Source: Ktedonobacteria bacterium
Lineage (GTDB): Bacteria > Chloroflexota > Ktedonobacteria > Ktedonobacterales > JACDGC01
NCBI GenBank assembly: GCA_027459705.1
Contig: DAIDHM010000222.1
Location: 1-43,889, forward strand
Length of the DNA stretch: 43,889 nt
Direction of reading: 5' to 3'
How positions within the stretch are numbered: position 1 is the first letter of the stretch; each line of letters starts with the position of its first letter. Of this stretch, positions 1 to 7,768 are shown one piece after another. The notes under the pieces are model-generated. The model made no database searches and was not told where the DNA came from. It saw only the letters and a list, made by a program, of their open reading frames with translations. The translations under genes were made by a program, and so were the position numbers.

Positions 1-812
1 CCCCGCAGTTCACCCATGGCGGTTCGTAGCACACTCATGGTAACCTCAAGTTCGTACCCTACCCGTTCGGGGTCACTCTGTTGCAGTCGTTTCATAGCTT
101 CGAGTTTGACGGTTGCGAGCACCAGAGCATGGCCAACGGTATCATGCATCTCTCGAGCCAGATGCTCGCGTTCTTGGAGTATAGCGAGCTGTCGTTCCTG
201 TGCCGTTGTGCGTTCCAGTTGCGCGTGCGCGGTATGTAATTGTTCGTTGGCAACCTTTAATTGCTGAAGAATTTTCTCGCGTTCAAACCGTTGTCCGATT
301 AAGGCGGCGATTAAAATGCCAACAATGGCATAGACGACAATGGCCATTACGGTATAGCCGAAGTTAAACCAGTCTTGCCAGGATCCCGACGTCGGCCAGA
401 TCTGCCAGAAAAAGATCATCCCAAAAATTGGGAAACAGGCAAAGGGGATATTCCAGGGTATCTGTGTTAAGGCGATCGTTACCCCGAAGACGGTCCAATA
501 CAGTCCGGCGAAAGGTATCGCAATTCGCGCGAGATCGGTGACGAGTAACAGCATCAACAACCAGAAGATACTGAAATGGAGGAGGTAGCGCGGACGTGGA
601 AGGGTCAGGCGTTGATGCATGAGCGCGCGAAAACCAAACCAATTCACGAGAGCGAATGCAGCGACATTTCCCCAGAACCATAGGTTGAGAGGAAATTGGC
701 GCACATCTGGCATGGTCAACCAGGAGTTCCCGACCATCAAACAGAGATAGACATAGGTGACGCCTGCCCAGAAGAGGCCGATTCGGTTCACCATCTCCTG
801 CAATTTTCCCAT
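1..812 (-). CDS. Sensor histidine kinase, HisKA_3 type (C-terminus beyond window edge)
   Basis: This is the N-terminal 270 residues of a two-component sensor kinase; the gene runs off the left edge. I read one uninterrupted frame from ATG at 812, preceded by a GAGGAA ribosome site. Several hydrophobic segments in residues 10-165 indicate a multi-pass membrane sensor. A charged coiled-coil linker follows (about 170-215), then the dimerisation/phosphoacceptor motif REMHDTVGH, whose His is residue 223. That motif is typical of the NarL/DesK-like HisKA_3 family, which phosphorylates a LuxR-type response regulator. The ATPase domain and any partner regulator would lie outside the window. The ligand cannot be read from the sequence. 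It is divergent from the cation-efflux gene at 1046. Confidence 0.88.
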   Translation of the reverse strand, partial: MGKLQEMVNRIGLFWAGVTYVYLCLMVGNSWLTMPDVRQFPLNLWFWGNVAAFALVNWFGFRALMHQRLTLPRPRYLLHFSIFWLLMLLLVTDLARIAIPFAGLYWTVFGVTIALTQIPWNIPFACFPIFGMIFFWQIWPTSGSWQDWFNFGYTVMAIVVYAIVGILIAALIGQRFEREKILQQLKVANEQLHTAHAQLERTTAQERQLAILQEREHLAREMHDTVGHALVLATVKLEAMKRLQQSDPERVGYELEVTMSVLRTAMGELR

Positions 813-843
813 ACTTTCCTCTCGTTTACGGGTGTTGTGGAAT

Positions 844-872
844 TTTATACTTTTGCCTCATCTTTATATAAT
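844..872 (+). promoter_or_regulatory. Candidate promoter for the cation-efflux gene
   Basis: A perfect TATAAT lies at 867-872 with a weak TTTATA 17 bp upstream (844-849), in an AT-rich patch between the divergent kinase and transporter genes. The predicted leader to the ATG at 1046 would be long, about 165 nt. Several overlapping TATA-like words on both strands make the assignment uncertain. Confidence 0.35.
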
Positions 873-1045
873 GCACAGGCAATGCACTTGCGCTATAGTG
901 TGTCGTCAGCAACCGGTTTGAGGCAGACGCAGTTGCGGTATGCCGAGAAATCTCGACGAATGGCGAGTTTCGGTCGCGTGCCATTCCGGATCGTATGATG
1001 TTGCAAGGAAGTGTTGGGGTGAATCCAGGAAGTAGGAGCAACGTC

Positions 1046-1978
1046 ATGCCGCGTTTTCGATCCCCCGTTGTTTACCTACTGCTCTCGATCCTAGCGGCAG
1101 TTGTGACCATGGGACTGAAATTTGGCGGATATGCATTGACCGGGTCAGTCGGCCTCTTTTCCGATGCCGCCGAATCAGTTGTCAACCTGGTCGCAGCGCT
1201 AGTCGCCTTTTGGGCGCTGCGCATGGCCGCCAGACCGGCTGACGAGGACCATGCCTATGGGCATACCAAAGTGGAATATTTCTCGAGCGGCATAGAGGGA
1301 GCGCTGATTGTCTTCACTGCTCTGCTCATTGGCTGGACAGCGATCGAGCGCTTTCTCCATCCCCAACCAATTGAGCAATCAGGACTGGGAATATCACTGG
1401 CGATCTTCAGTGCTGGTATCAATGGATGTGTCGCCTGGATCTTGCAGCGCGAAGGTCGTCGCTTCCGCTCGATCACCCTGGAGGCCGATGGCCGTCATCT
1501 CATGACGGATGTCTGGACGACGACTGGCGTGGTGCTGGGCGTCCTCCTCGTGAGCGTGACCCACTGGCTCTTCCTCGACCCGCTGATTGCCTTGTTCGTG
1601 GCAGCGAATATTATCTGGACGGGCGTGCGCCTCGTGCGCATCTCTAGCCTGGGTCTGCTCGATACCGTGATTCTCTCGGCGGATCAGGCGATCATCGACG
1701 CGATTTTGCGGCGCTACCGTCAAGAAGGTATCGATTTCCATGCCTTGCGGACCAGGCAAGCTGGGTCGCGCAGATTTATCTCGATGCATGTCATCGTTCC
1801 AGGCGCCTGGACCGTGCAACAAGGACATGATCTCTGTGAAACCATCGAGCGCGAAATTCGGCGCGCCGTCACTGATTCCACCGTCTTCACCCACCTCGAA
1901 CCACGTGAAGATCCCACTTCATGGCAGGACGTACATCTCGACCGCGTGGATGATCAAGCAAACTTGCCATTTGTATAA
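1046..1978 (+). CDS. Cation diffusion facilitator (CDF) family efflux protein
   Basis: A 310-residue CDF transporter, a family that exports divalent metals such as Zn, Fe, Co, Mn or Cd using the proton gradient. Six hydrophobic segments are visible. The conserved SDAAES in the second segment (Asp40) and the HLMTD in the fifth (His151, Asp155) match the family's transport-site positions. A cytoplasmic C-terminal domain of about 95 residues follows. The ATG at 1046 is chosen because AGGAG lies 7 bp upstream; an in-frame ATG at 995 has no comparable site and would add 17 residues. Metal specificity cannot be assigned. The last coding bases form one arm of the perfect inverted repeat at 1943-2000. 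Confidence 0.9.
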   Translation: MPRFRSPVVYLLLSILAAVVTMGLKFGGYALTGSVGLFSDAAESVVNLVAALVAFWALRMAARPADEDHAYGHTKVEYFSSGIEGALIVFTALLIGWTAIERFLHPQPIEQSGLGISLAIFSAGINGCVAWILQREGRRFRSITLEADGRHLMTDVWTTTGVVLGVLLVSVTHWLFLDPLIALFVAANIIWTGVRLVRISSLGLLDTVILSADQAIIDAILRRYRQEGIDFHALRTRQAGSRRFISMHVIVPGAWTVQQGHDLCETIEREIRRAVTDSTVFTHLEPREDPTSWQDVHLDRVDDQANLPFV

Positions 1979-2000
1979 TGTTTGCTTGATCATCCACGCG
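1943..2000. repeat. Perfect 21-bp inverted repeat overlapping the CDF stop codon
   Basis: The arms at 1943-1963 and 1980-2000 are exact reverse complements, with a 16-nt loop that contains the CDF stop codon (1976-1978). The convergent DUF5667 gene ends 30 bp further on. Position suggests a bidirectional terminator, but neither side has a T-run and the left arm is coding sequence, so another role or a recent duplication is possible. Confidence 0.85.
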
Positions 2001-2029
2001 TTGCTAGCCGTTGGCGTGTCTGCTGTTCC

Positions 2030-3310
2030 TCAATGCGGCGGAAATCCGCCGGGAGGTGGAGTCCCGCAAAGCGGTGGTCCTCCCGCTGATGGTCCTCCCG
2101 GCGGTGGTCCTCCCGGCGGTGGTCCTCCCGGTGGTGGTGCCCCAGGCGGTGGCGGCCAACAAGGCGGTGGCGTTCCACCATCGTGATGATTATTCCCGTC
2201 GGTTGGCGAAACCGTGCCCGGTGGTTCGTCACCACCTGGATCGGGAGTAGCTTCAGATGGATTATTGCCCGGTATGGGAGTACCATGCATTCCATTGTCC
2301 GATTGGCCTGGTGGTTCGGAATTATCAACGTGAAGTTGAGTGATAGTAGTGTCGACTGCGGTCGCATCAGGATTCAACACCCCGACAGTAAATGGTAGTT
2401 CGGGTAATGCCGCCAGCATAGTATGGAACAGCGCGTTGTGGAAGTCGACGTGCTGATCGACGACTATCCCATTGATGACCAGTTGCGCACCTTCCTGAAT
2501 ATCTATGCCGGTAATTTCTATCTCAAACTGCTGTCCATAGATAGGATTGATGGCGACATAATTGAGCATGGGAGTTGTCACTCCAAGAGCTGCCAGGCGT
2601 CGTGTAAATCTGAGCTTTGTCATCCAATCACTGGCAGGCGCATATTGATGCAAGATTTGAATTTCATACGCGATATCAGTGCCGTACTGCTGTTGCAGGC
2701 GATCGTGTTGCGATCCTAACGGCACCTTCGCAATTGATCCACTGGCTTCTTCGCCACGGGTGTCTATGATCGCAAGCGCATCGGCTATGTCGCTATCACT
2801 ATGATGTGCCGTCACTTCTGTCGCCAGGCTCTGGATAGCATCGTGAAAATTATCCAGGCTTGTCCGTGCTTTCGTGACGGGGTCCGAGGCTTGCGCAACG
2901 CTGACATTTTGAGACCAGGCTTTGATTGGATAGAGCATCTCCCCGGGCACGCTATCCGCCGTGCCGCGCACGATCAGAAATGTCCCGATCGCCACCACGG
3001 ATGCAACGGCCGCAAGAAGCGATGTCACCACTCGCCTTCGCGGCCACATCCTCGTCAGGGGGCGGTCTTTCCACAACGGTCTGGTGTCCGTAGATAGTGC
3101 TGGCGTCGCGGCGCGGGCAAGCACCTGCTGGCGTAGGGCATCGTGAAAGTCGCGAGGAATGTCGATTTTTCTGAGCTCACGAATCTCTTCATAGCCTTTG
3201 AAAGCATCGCTCTCCGCACCTTTAAGGGGAATCGAAAATGGCCGTCCGCGCTGTGCCTGATCGATTCGGCGATCCAGGCGCTCGTGGCGGATGCGATCCT
3301 CAGGATTCAT
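2030..3310 (-). CDS. DUF5667 membrane protein, putative anti-sigma partner, with Pro/Gly-rich tail
   Basis: A 426-residue protein whose start codon overlaps the stop of the ECF sigma gene (TGATG), so the two are translationally coupled. The N-terminal 90 residues are charged and probably cytosolic. One transmembrane helix follows at about residues 94-115. After it comes a DUF5667 signature (SVPGEMLYPIKAW, about 120-132) and a helical extracytoplasmic domain. The C-terminus (about 340-426) is low-complexity, with PPPGG repeats and two cysteines. Known pairing of DUF5667 proteins with ECF sigma factors suggests an anti-sigma or sensor role; this is inference, since no classical zinc anti-sigma motif is visible. 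The tail is encoded by a 15-bp tandem repeat (2076-2150). Confidence 0.8.
   Translation of the reverse strand: MNPEDRIRHERLDRRIDQAQRGRPFSIPLKGAESDAFKGYEEIRELRKIDIPRDFHDALRQQVLARAATPALSTDTRPLWKDRPLTRMWPRRRVVTSLLAAVASVVAIGTFLIVRGTADSVPGEMLYPIKAWSQNVSVAQASDPVTKARTSLDNFHDAIQSLATEVTAHHSDSDIADALAIIDTRGEEASGSIAKVPLGSQHDRLQQQYGTDIAYEIQILHQYAPASDWMTKLRFTRRLAALGVTTPMLNYVAINPIYGQQFEIEITGIDIQEGAQLVINGIVVDQHVDFHNALFHTMLAALPELPFTVGVLNPDATAVDTTITQLHVDNSEPPGQSDNGMHGTPIPGNNPSEATPDPGGDEPPGTVSPTDGNNHHDGGTPPPCWPPPPGAPPPGGPPPGGPPPGGPSAGGPPLCGTPPPGGFPPH
2076..2150. repeat. 15-bp tandem repeat, five units, encoding PPPGG-type tail
   Basis: Five consecutive 15-bp units (2076-2090, 2091-2105, 2106-2120, 2121-2135, 2136-2150) read GGTCCTCCCGGCGGT with point changes in the outer units. 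The two central units are identical. On the minus strand each unit encodes one five-residue Pro/Gly repeat of the DUF5667 protein. The 15-bp period keeps frame, so copy number can vary without breaking the gene. Confidence 0.85.
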
Positions 3311-4104
3311 CAGTCATCCCCCTTTGGCGTACGGCGGGAGCGACCACGTCCATCTGAGTGGGATCGGATTTTTCCCAGGGTCACTGCCAATCGTTCAAGG
3401 CCACGAAATTGCAAGGCGCGAATGGCGCCAGGATTACGCCCCATTTCGCTCGAGATGACCTCAATACTCTGATCATCGATGAAGCGCGCAAAGATCACAT
3501 GCTGTTGGTCGCTCGGAAGGGTTGCCAAAGCGACACCCAGTTCGCCGATCTGCTCTCGCCATTCCTGAAGCGCGACCGGATCGCTTACCAGATCGGTCGC
3601 GGCGAGTTCGAAGTAGGCCATACTTTCTTCATCATAGCCTTGAGGAAGTGGCACCAGACGGGTATTCATCTGCGAAAGTAATTGGAGTCGTCTGACGATT
3701 TTAGCGTGGGCAATTTTAAAAATCCAGGCAAAAAATCCTGCTTCATGTGTAGTGCGCAAGTGAGAGATGTTCTCTACCATGGTCAGAAACACATCCGCGA
3801 CCACGTCCTCCACAATTTCCACCTGATGCAGGCGGGCCATGACATAGCGATAGACAGTGGGCAAAGCGCGCTCATAGAGCGTAGCCACCGCCTCAGGTTG
3901 TCGCTGGCGCGCGCGTTCGATGAGGAGTGCGAACTCCTGATTGGAAAAAAGATCTTGATCCGCCGTACGCAGTTCCTCCGCGTGCCACACCGCCTTCACC
4001 ATTCCGCACAGCCTTCGCTTCCACGTCGGTTGCGATGGATAGAGCGTCGGTGTCGACATTGCAGCGATAGTTCCTTGCCCAAATAGATATGATAAGCCAG
4101 ACAT
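3310..4104 (-). CDS. ECF-type RNA polymerase sigma factor
   Basis: A sigma-70 family factor of 264 residues. Region 2 is visible at about 75-145, including the block ERALPTVYRYVMARL and the DVVADVFLTM element. Region 4 is at about 190-245, with a helix-turn-helix around SIEVISSEMGRNPGAIRALQFRGLERL. Such factors direct polymerase to a small regulon and are usually held by a partner encoded next door, here the overlapping DUF5667 protein. The start is uncertain: ATG 4104 gives the longest form, while ATG 4059 (residue 16) has an AAGGA about 11 bp upstream and may be the real start. No self-promoter was recognised. Confidence 0.87.
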   Translation of the reverse strand: MSGLSYLFGQGTIAAMSTPTLYPSQPTWKRRLCGMVKAVWHAEELRTADQDLFSNQEFALLIERARQRQPEAVATLYERALPTVYRYVMARLHQVEIVEDVVADVFLTMVENISHLRTTHEAGFFAWIFKIAHAKIVRRLQLLSQMNTRLVPLPQGYDEESMAYFELAATDLVSDPVALQEWREQIGELGVALATLPSDQQHVIFARFIDDQSIEVISSEMGRNPGAIRALQFRGLERLAVTLGKIRSHSDGRGRSRRTPKGDD

Positions 4105-4315
4105 ATTCCAGGAACGATAATACCGTCATCTGACCGAGCGTGCAAGGAGCGGCCATACATTTGATCCAAATATCCTATCTGATCCACAATTCCCATCTCC
4201 CATCGCTGTACGTGGTTTCGCCCGGAGGTCAGCCTGTTTGGGTGACATGAGACGCATTCAGAACGCATGCATGTTTCGTCAGCGTCAGGTACATAGTGCT
4301 GTGTCGGATGCTGAT

Positions 4316-4345
4316 ATGACAGTGAGGTGAAAAATGTGCTATGCT
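4316..4345 (+). promoter_or_regulatory. Promoter for der, extended -10
   Basis: ATGACA (4316-4321), an 18-bp spacer and TATGCT (4340-4345) preceded by TG (4337-4338), giving the extended -10 TGCTATGCT. The predicted start is about 45 nt before the der ATG. The rest of 4105-4315 shows no gene or recognisable element. Confidence 0.6.
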
Positions 4346-4394
4346 GAGCACACATATCGTTGCACTGCGTAGTTCGCAAGAATAAAGGTCATCT

Positions 4395-5789
4395 ATGAAG
4401 CCGCTCGTCGCAATCGTTGGCCGCCCCAACGTGGGCAAATCGACTTTCTTCAACCGCATGATTGGAATGCCGGTCGCGATCGTTGAGGATCTGCCTGGTA
4501 CCACCCGGGATCGCATCTATGGCGACTGCGAGTGGAATGGGCGGCTCTTTACCTTGATCGATACCGGCGGATTGGAATTGGGCTCGACGGACAACATCGC
4601 CGTGCGTATCCGCGCGCAAGCCGAATTGGCGATGGTCGAAGCCGATGTGATCATTTTTTTGGTAGACGCGAACGATGGCGTCACACCCATGGATGAAGAG
4701 ATTGCCCAGCAGTTGCGCCGGGTCAAGAAGCCGATTGTGCTGGGGGTCAATAAAGCCGATAACGCCAAAGTTCGTGCTGCTGCCGTGGAATTTTATACCC
4801 TGGGCATGGGTGAACCAATCACTATCTCGTCGCGACAAGGTACTGGTACAGGAGATCTGCTGGATGCTATCACGCAGGCGCTCCCACCGGTGGATGGCGA
4901 AGCGGAACTTTCACCAGAGTTACCTAAAATCGCCATTCTTGGTCGTCCGAATGTCGGCAAGTCATCCCTGCTGAATGGCATTCTGGGGCAGGATCGCGCG
5001 ATCGTCAGCGATATACCTGGGACGACCCGTGACGCGACCGATACTGTGCTGACCTATGAAGGTCGGGAAATGGTCTTGATTGATACTGCTGGAGTGAGAC
5101 GGCGCGGTCGTATCGGCCAGGGTATTGAGAAGTATTCGGTCCTACGTTCGGAGCGCGCCATCGATCGCTGTGATGTCGGTCTCTTACTGATAGACGCGAC
5201 AGAAGGAGTCACAGCGCAAGATACACATATCGCGGGCATGATTAATGAACGCTACAAAGGGGTAGTGGTCGTCGTGAACAAGTGGGACGCGATCCGCGAG
5301 CAACGGGCGCAAATTGCTGCGGCCAATGAAGATCCGTTGCTTCCCATGCCCAAGACCACGCCGTTGGAGGCGGAATCATTTCGGGATGAGGTACGGGAGG
5401 CGCTCAAGTTTATCCCGTATGCTCCAATTATCTTCGCTTCGGCAAAGACTCGGTATCATGTCAACGCGATTATGGACGCGGCGCTGGAGATTTGGGAGAC
5501 GCGACAACAGCATGTCTCGACACCAAAACTCAATGAGGTGATCCGCGAGGCGGTTCTGCGGCACCCACCGGCGGCGATCAAGGGACGATCCCTTAAGATC
5601 TATTACATTACACAACCAGAGGTCAACCCGCCAACATTTGTCCTCTTTGTCAATGAGCAGGAGTTGGTGCACTTCGCTTACGAGCGCTATCTTGAGAACC
5701 AGATTCGACGCGTCTTCCCATACCCCGGTACAGCAATCAAGCTGGTCTTCCGCATGCGCCAAACGACTGACCGCCATGAAGAGACCTGA
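4395..5789 (+). CDS. der: Ribosome biogenesis GTPase Der (EngA)
   Basis: A 464-residue GTPase with the tandem G-domain layout unique to Der, which acts in maturation of the 50S ribosomal subunit and is generally essential. The first P-loop GRPNVGKS is near residues 9-16 and the second near 183-190. Both switch I PGTTRD motifs, both DT(A/G)G motifs and both NK(A/W)D motifs are visible. A C-terminal KH-like domain of about 110 residues contains the NPPTFVLFVN segment typical of the family. Length is normal. It appears monocistronic: the promoter is at 4316-4345 and the next gene has its own extended -10. Confidence 0.97.
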   Translation: MKPLVAIVGRPNVGKSTFFNRMIGMPVAIVEDLPGTTRDRIYGDCEWNGRLFTLIDTGGLELGSTDNIAVRIRAQAELAMVEADVIIFLVDANDGVTPMDEEIAQQLRRVKKPIVLGVNKADNAKVRAAAVEFYTLGMGEPITISSRQGTGTGDLLDAITQALPPVDGEAELSPELPKIAILGRPNVGKSSLLNGILGQDRAIVSDIPGTTRDATDTVLTYEGREMVLIDTAGVRRRGRIGQGIEKYSVLRSERAIDRCDVGLLLIDATEGVTAQDTHIAGMINERYKGVVVVVNKWDAIREQRAQIAAANEDPLLPMPKTTPLEAESFRDEVREALKFIPYAPIIFASAKTRYHVNAIMDAALEIWETRQQHVSTPKLNEVIREAVLRHPPAAIKGRSLKIYYITQPEVNPPTFVLFVNEQELVHFAYERYLENQIRRVFPYPGTAIKLVFRMRQTTDRHEET

Positions 5790-5849
5790 TCCAGGTCTAG
5801 CCAATGTGACGCAGTACCATGCAGATGCACTCCGCTTGTATCTGTATCA

Positions 5850-5858
5850 TGCTATAAT
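5850..5858 (+). promoter_or_regulatory. Extended -10 promoter for the FHA gene
   Basis: TGC followed by a perfect TATAAT (5853-5858) forms an extended -10. No good -35 lies at the expected distance. The predicted start is about 65 nt before the ATG at 5930. The same ten bases GCTATAATAG recur upstream of the aminotransferase gene at 22033-22042. Confidence 0.6.
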
Positions 5859-5929
5859 AGCGACGGCGGTCATATGGATGTCGCTGGAAGCGAGCCACGC
5901 CACGAACTCTTTTGCGGCAGGTGCGATTC

Positions 5930-7144
5930 ATGGAGGTTTGTCCTAACTGCGGCCGGGAAATTCGGTCCGGTGATAGATATTGTCTACACTGTGGCCAACG
6001 GCTACGTGCTTCGGTCCCAACCTGGGGACAGATGGCAGTCGCGGAGTCTGGCCCACGCGCGGAGGAGTATACTCAAGAAGATCGCGTGGCACACGCCACA
6101 GCACAAAATGAACACATGAGGCTGAATATGTCGAAACCACCGCGTTTCACGTGGAAAACTTCCGATGGCGTTGAACACGATTTTGATGTGACCGCCAATG
6201 AGATAGCAATTGGACGAGCGCCTACCTGCGATATCGTCCTTGCCGATGATCAGATGGTCTCGCGGCGACATGCGGTGATCCGCCGCCAGGGATCCACCTG
6301 CACCCTGGTCGATCTCGGGAGCAGCAATGGGACGCTGATCAATGGGGTCGAGATCCATGATGCGACCATTCTGAAGCAGCTGGATCGGGTCACGATTGGC
6401 GACCATGACCTCACATTTTATGAAGCCGCCGATGTGCCACAGCCGGTGGGGCCGAGTATCAGCCAACAGGCCACGATTGTGTCGAGCAATGGCACCGCTG
6501 GCCCTGTACCGCCTTCCATTTGGTCGCCACCACCACCGGTCGAACAGCCGGCTGCGTATACGCCACGCTCGTCGTTCGATATCTATACCGAGCAGGATAC
6601 CGGATCACTTGGCGTCGTGGAACAGGATTCAGGCACCTACACACAGTCCCACAACGGCAAAGAAGTCGCCCAGGATAGCTTTAGTTCGACGCATCAGGAC
6701 CAATTGACCTACAGTGCGACCTACCAGGGTTGGCAGACTCCATCGGCTCCTACGCCGATGGCGCAGTCGCCAGTTAGCCCCGATGTGCAAACACAACGTC
6801 AGGATGCCGCGGCGCTTCTCGCGACCATCAAGCAATTGCACGAACAACTCGAAGCTCAAGTGAGCCAGACTGACCAGAGTTCTTCGACCCTGCGCTCCGC
6901 CATTCAGGGAGTTCTGAGCCAGCTCGACGCCGCTCTCAACGCCGCGCACTCGGTCAGTCAACAGCAGACGATCGGGGACCTGCGGCAATTAGCGGAAAAT
7001 GTCGATCGCTCACCTCTGGTCGACCAGGTCGCTTCACTGGCCCGACGGGCCGGTGAAATCCGTGATGTCTTGAATGCCCACCAGGATCTGCTGAATACCC
7101 TGACACGGGTACGCCAGTCACTGGAGCAGATCATCTATAGTTAA
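5930..7144 (+). CDS. Zinc-ribbon and FHA domain protein
   Basis: A 404-residue protein. The N-terminus is a small zinc ribbon with two CxxC pairs (Cys4/7 and Cys18/21). A forkhead-associated domain follows at about 70-150, with the core motifs IGRAPTCDIVLADD, SRRHA and GSSNGTLING; FHA domains bind phosphothreonine. A Pro/Gln/Ser/Thr-rich linker (about 155-265) leads to a helical, coiled-coil-prone C-terminus (about 270-404). ATG 5930 is preferred over the in-frame TTG at 5912 because GGCAGG lies just upstream. The Ser/Thr kinase at 7769-8761 is an obvious candidate to phosphorylate a partner or the linker, but this is inferred from proximity. No transmembrane segment is seen. Confidence 0.85.
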   Translation: MEVCPNCGREIRSGDRYCLHCGQRLRASVPTWGQMAVAESGPRAEEYTQEDRVAHATAQNEHMRLNMSKPPRFTWKTSDGVEHDFDVTANEIAIGRAPTCDIVLADDQMVSRRHAVIRRQGSTCTLVDLGSSNGTLINGVEIHDATILKQLDRVTIGDHDLTFYEAADVPQPVGPSISQQATIVSSNGTAGPVPPSIWSPPPPVEQPAAYTPRSSFDIYTEQDTGSLGVVEQDSGTYTQSHNGKEVAQDSFSSTHQDQLTYSATYQGWQTPSAPTPMAQSPVSPDVQTQRQDAAALLATIKQLHEQLEAQVSQTDQSSSTLRSAIQGVLSQLDAALNAAHSVSQQQTIGDLRQLAENVDRSPLVDQVASLARRAGEIRDVLNAHQDLLNTLTRVRQSLEQIIYS

Positions 7145-7180
7145 TGCAAGCATTTAGGGGTTGGACTGGGGCAACCTGGA

Positions 7181-7229
7181 ACGCACATCTCCCGCGCAGT
7201 TGATTTTTTAGCGCGCGGGAGATGTGCGT
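7181..7229. terminator. Bidirectional hairpin terminator
   Basis: The arms 7181-7197 and 7213-7229 are exact 17-bp reverse complements with a 15-nt T-rich loop. It lies between the convergent FHA gene and the small membrane protein gene. There is no long T-run after the stem, so termination strength is uncertain. Confidence 0.7.
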
Positions 7230-7272
7230 GTGATGTCAGTTCACCCAAGGGAAACTGCAGGCAATTGCGCCT

Positions 7273-7566
7273 TCAGCGGACCCCAGCGAGATCGTGCTGG
7301 TGGGCGCCATTCTTGGCGGTCGGCGCGGTTGGATACATATAAAAGCGATCATCTTGCTTACGATACTGCTCGAAAAATTGGGTAGCATAGCGCACGCTTG
7401 AATCGAACAAGGTGGCGACCTTGTGAGCTGATTCACTCATGGTACGACCAGCCTGCGCTAATTGTTCGCGACCTTCTTCGCGAGACGCTTGATACGCGAT
7501 AAACGCGCCCGCGCTCAGCACGGTGACGCCAACAATGACGCGGCCAATAGGGAAACGCTTTTTCAT
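7273..7566 (-). CDS. Small single-pass membrane protein, YtxH-like
   Basis: A 97-residue protein of unknown function. Two to three basic residues (MKKR) precede a hydrophobic helix at about 8-27, giving an N-terminal anchor. The remainder is charged and amphipathic, with spacing reminiscent of small YtxH-type envelope proteins; this resemblance is weak. AGGA lies about 12 bp upstream of the ATG. It sits between the FHA gene and the kinase gene, on the kinase strand, about 200 bp downstream of the kinase, so it may share the kinase transcript. Confidence 0.6.
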   Translation of the reverse strand: MKKRFPIGRVIVGVTVLSAGAFIAYQASREEGREQLAQAGRTMSESAHKVATLFDSSVRYATQFFEQYRKQDDRFYMYPTAPTAKNGAHQHDLAGVR

Positions 7567-7768
7567 GAGAGAAAAGGGTCCTTTCGTTTTGCTTCCTCAG
7601 TGCCACATAATTGGCCATCGCGGCGGCGAGGTTCTCCGTGACACACACTTAGCATATCGTCGCGGTGTTGCCCAGAGAAGGGTCGCATGGCCGAAGATCG
7701 CGTGCTATGTGGTCACTGTCGGCGGGACCCCCATCGCGGTCATGGTCAAGCGCTGGGGTGGAACATCT

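Noticed and set aside
696-1047. Short plus- and minus-strand open frames between the kinase and CDF genes
   Set aside because: They overlap the kinase start or the CDF start, lack ribosome sites and match no family.
1394-1894. Minus-strand frame of 166 codons inside the CDF gene
   Set aside because: It lies fully within a clear CDF transporter gene, with no ribosome site or homology pattern.
1740-2367. Plus-strand glycine/proline-rich frame and opposing histidine-rich frame
   Set aside because: They are out-of-frame shadows of the 15-bp repeat region of the DUF5667 gene.
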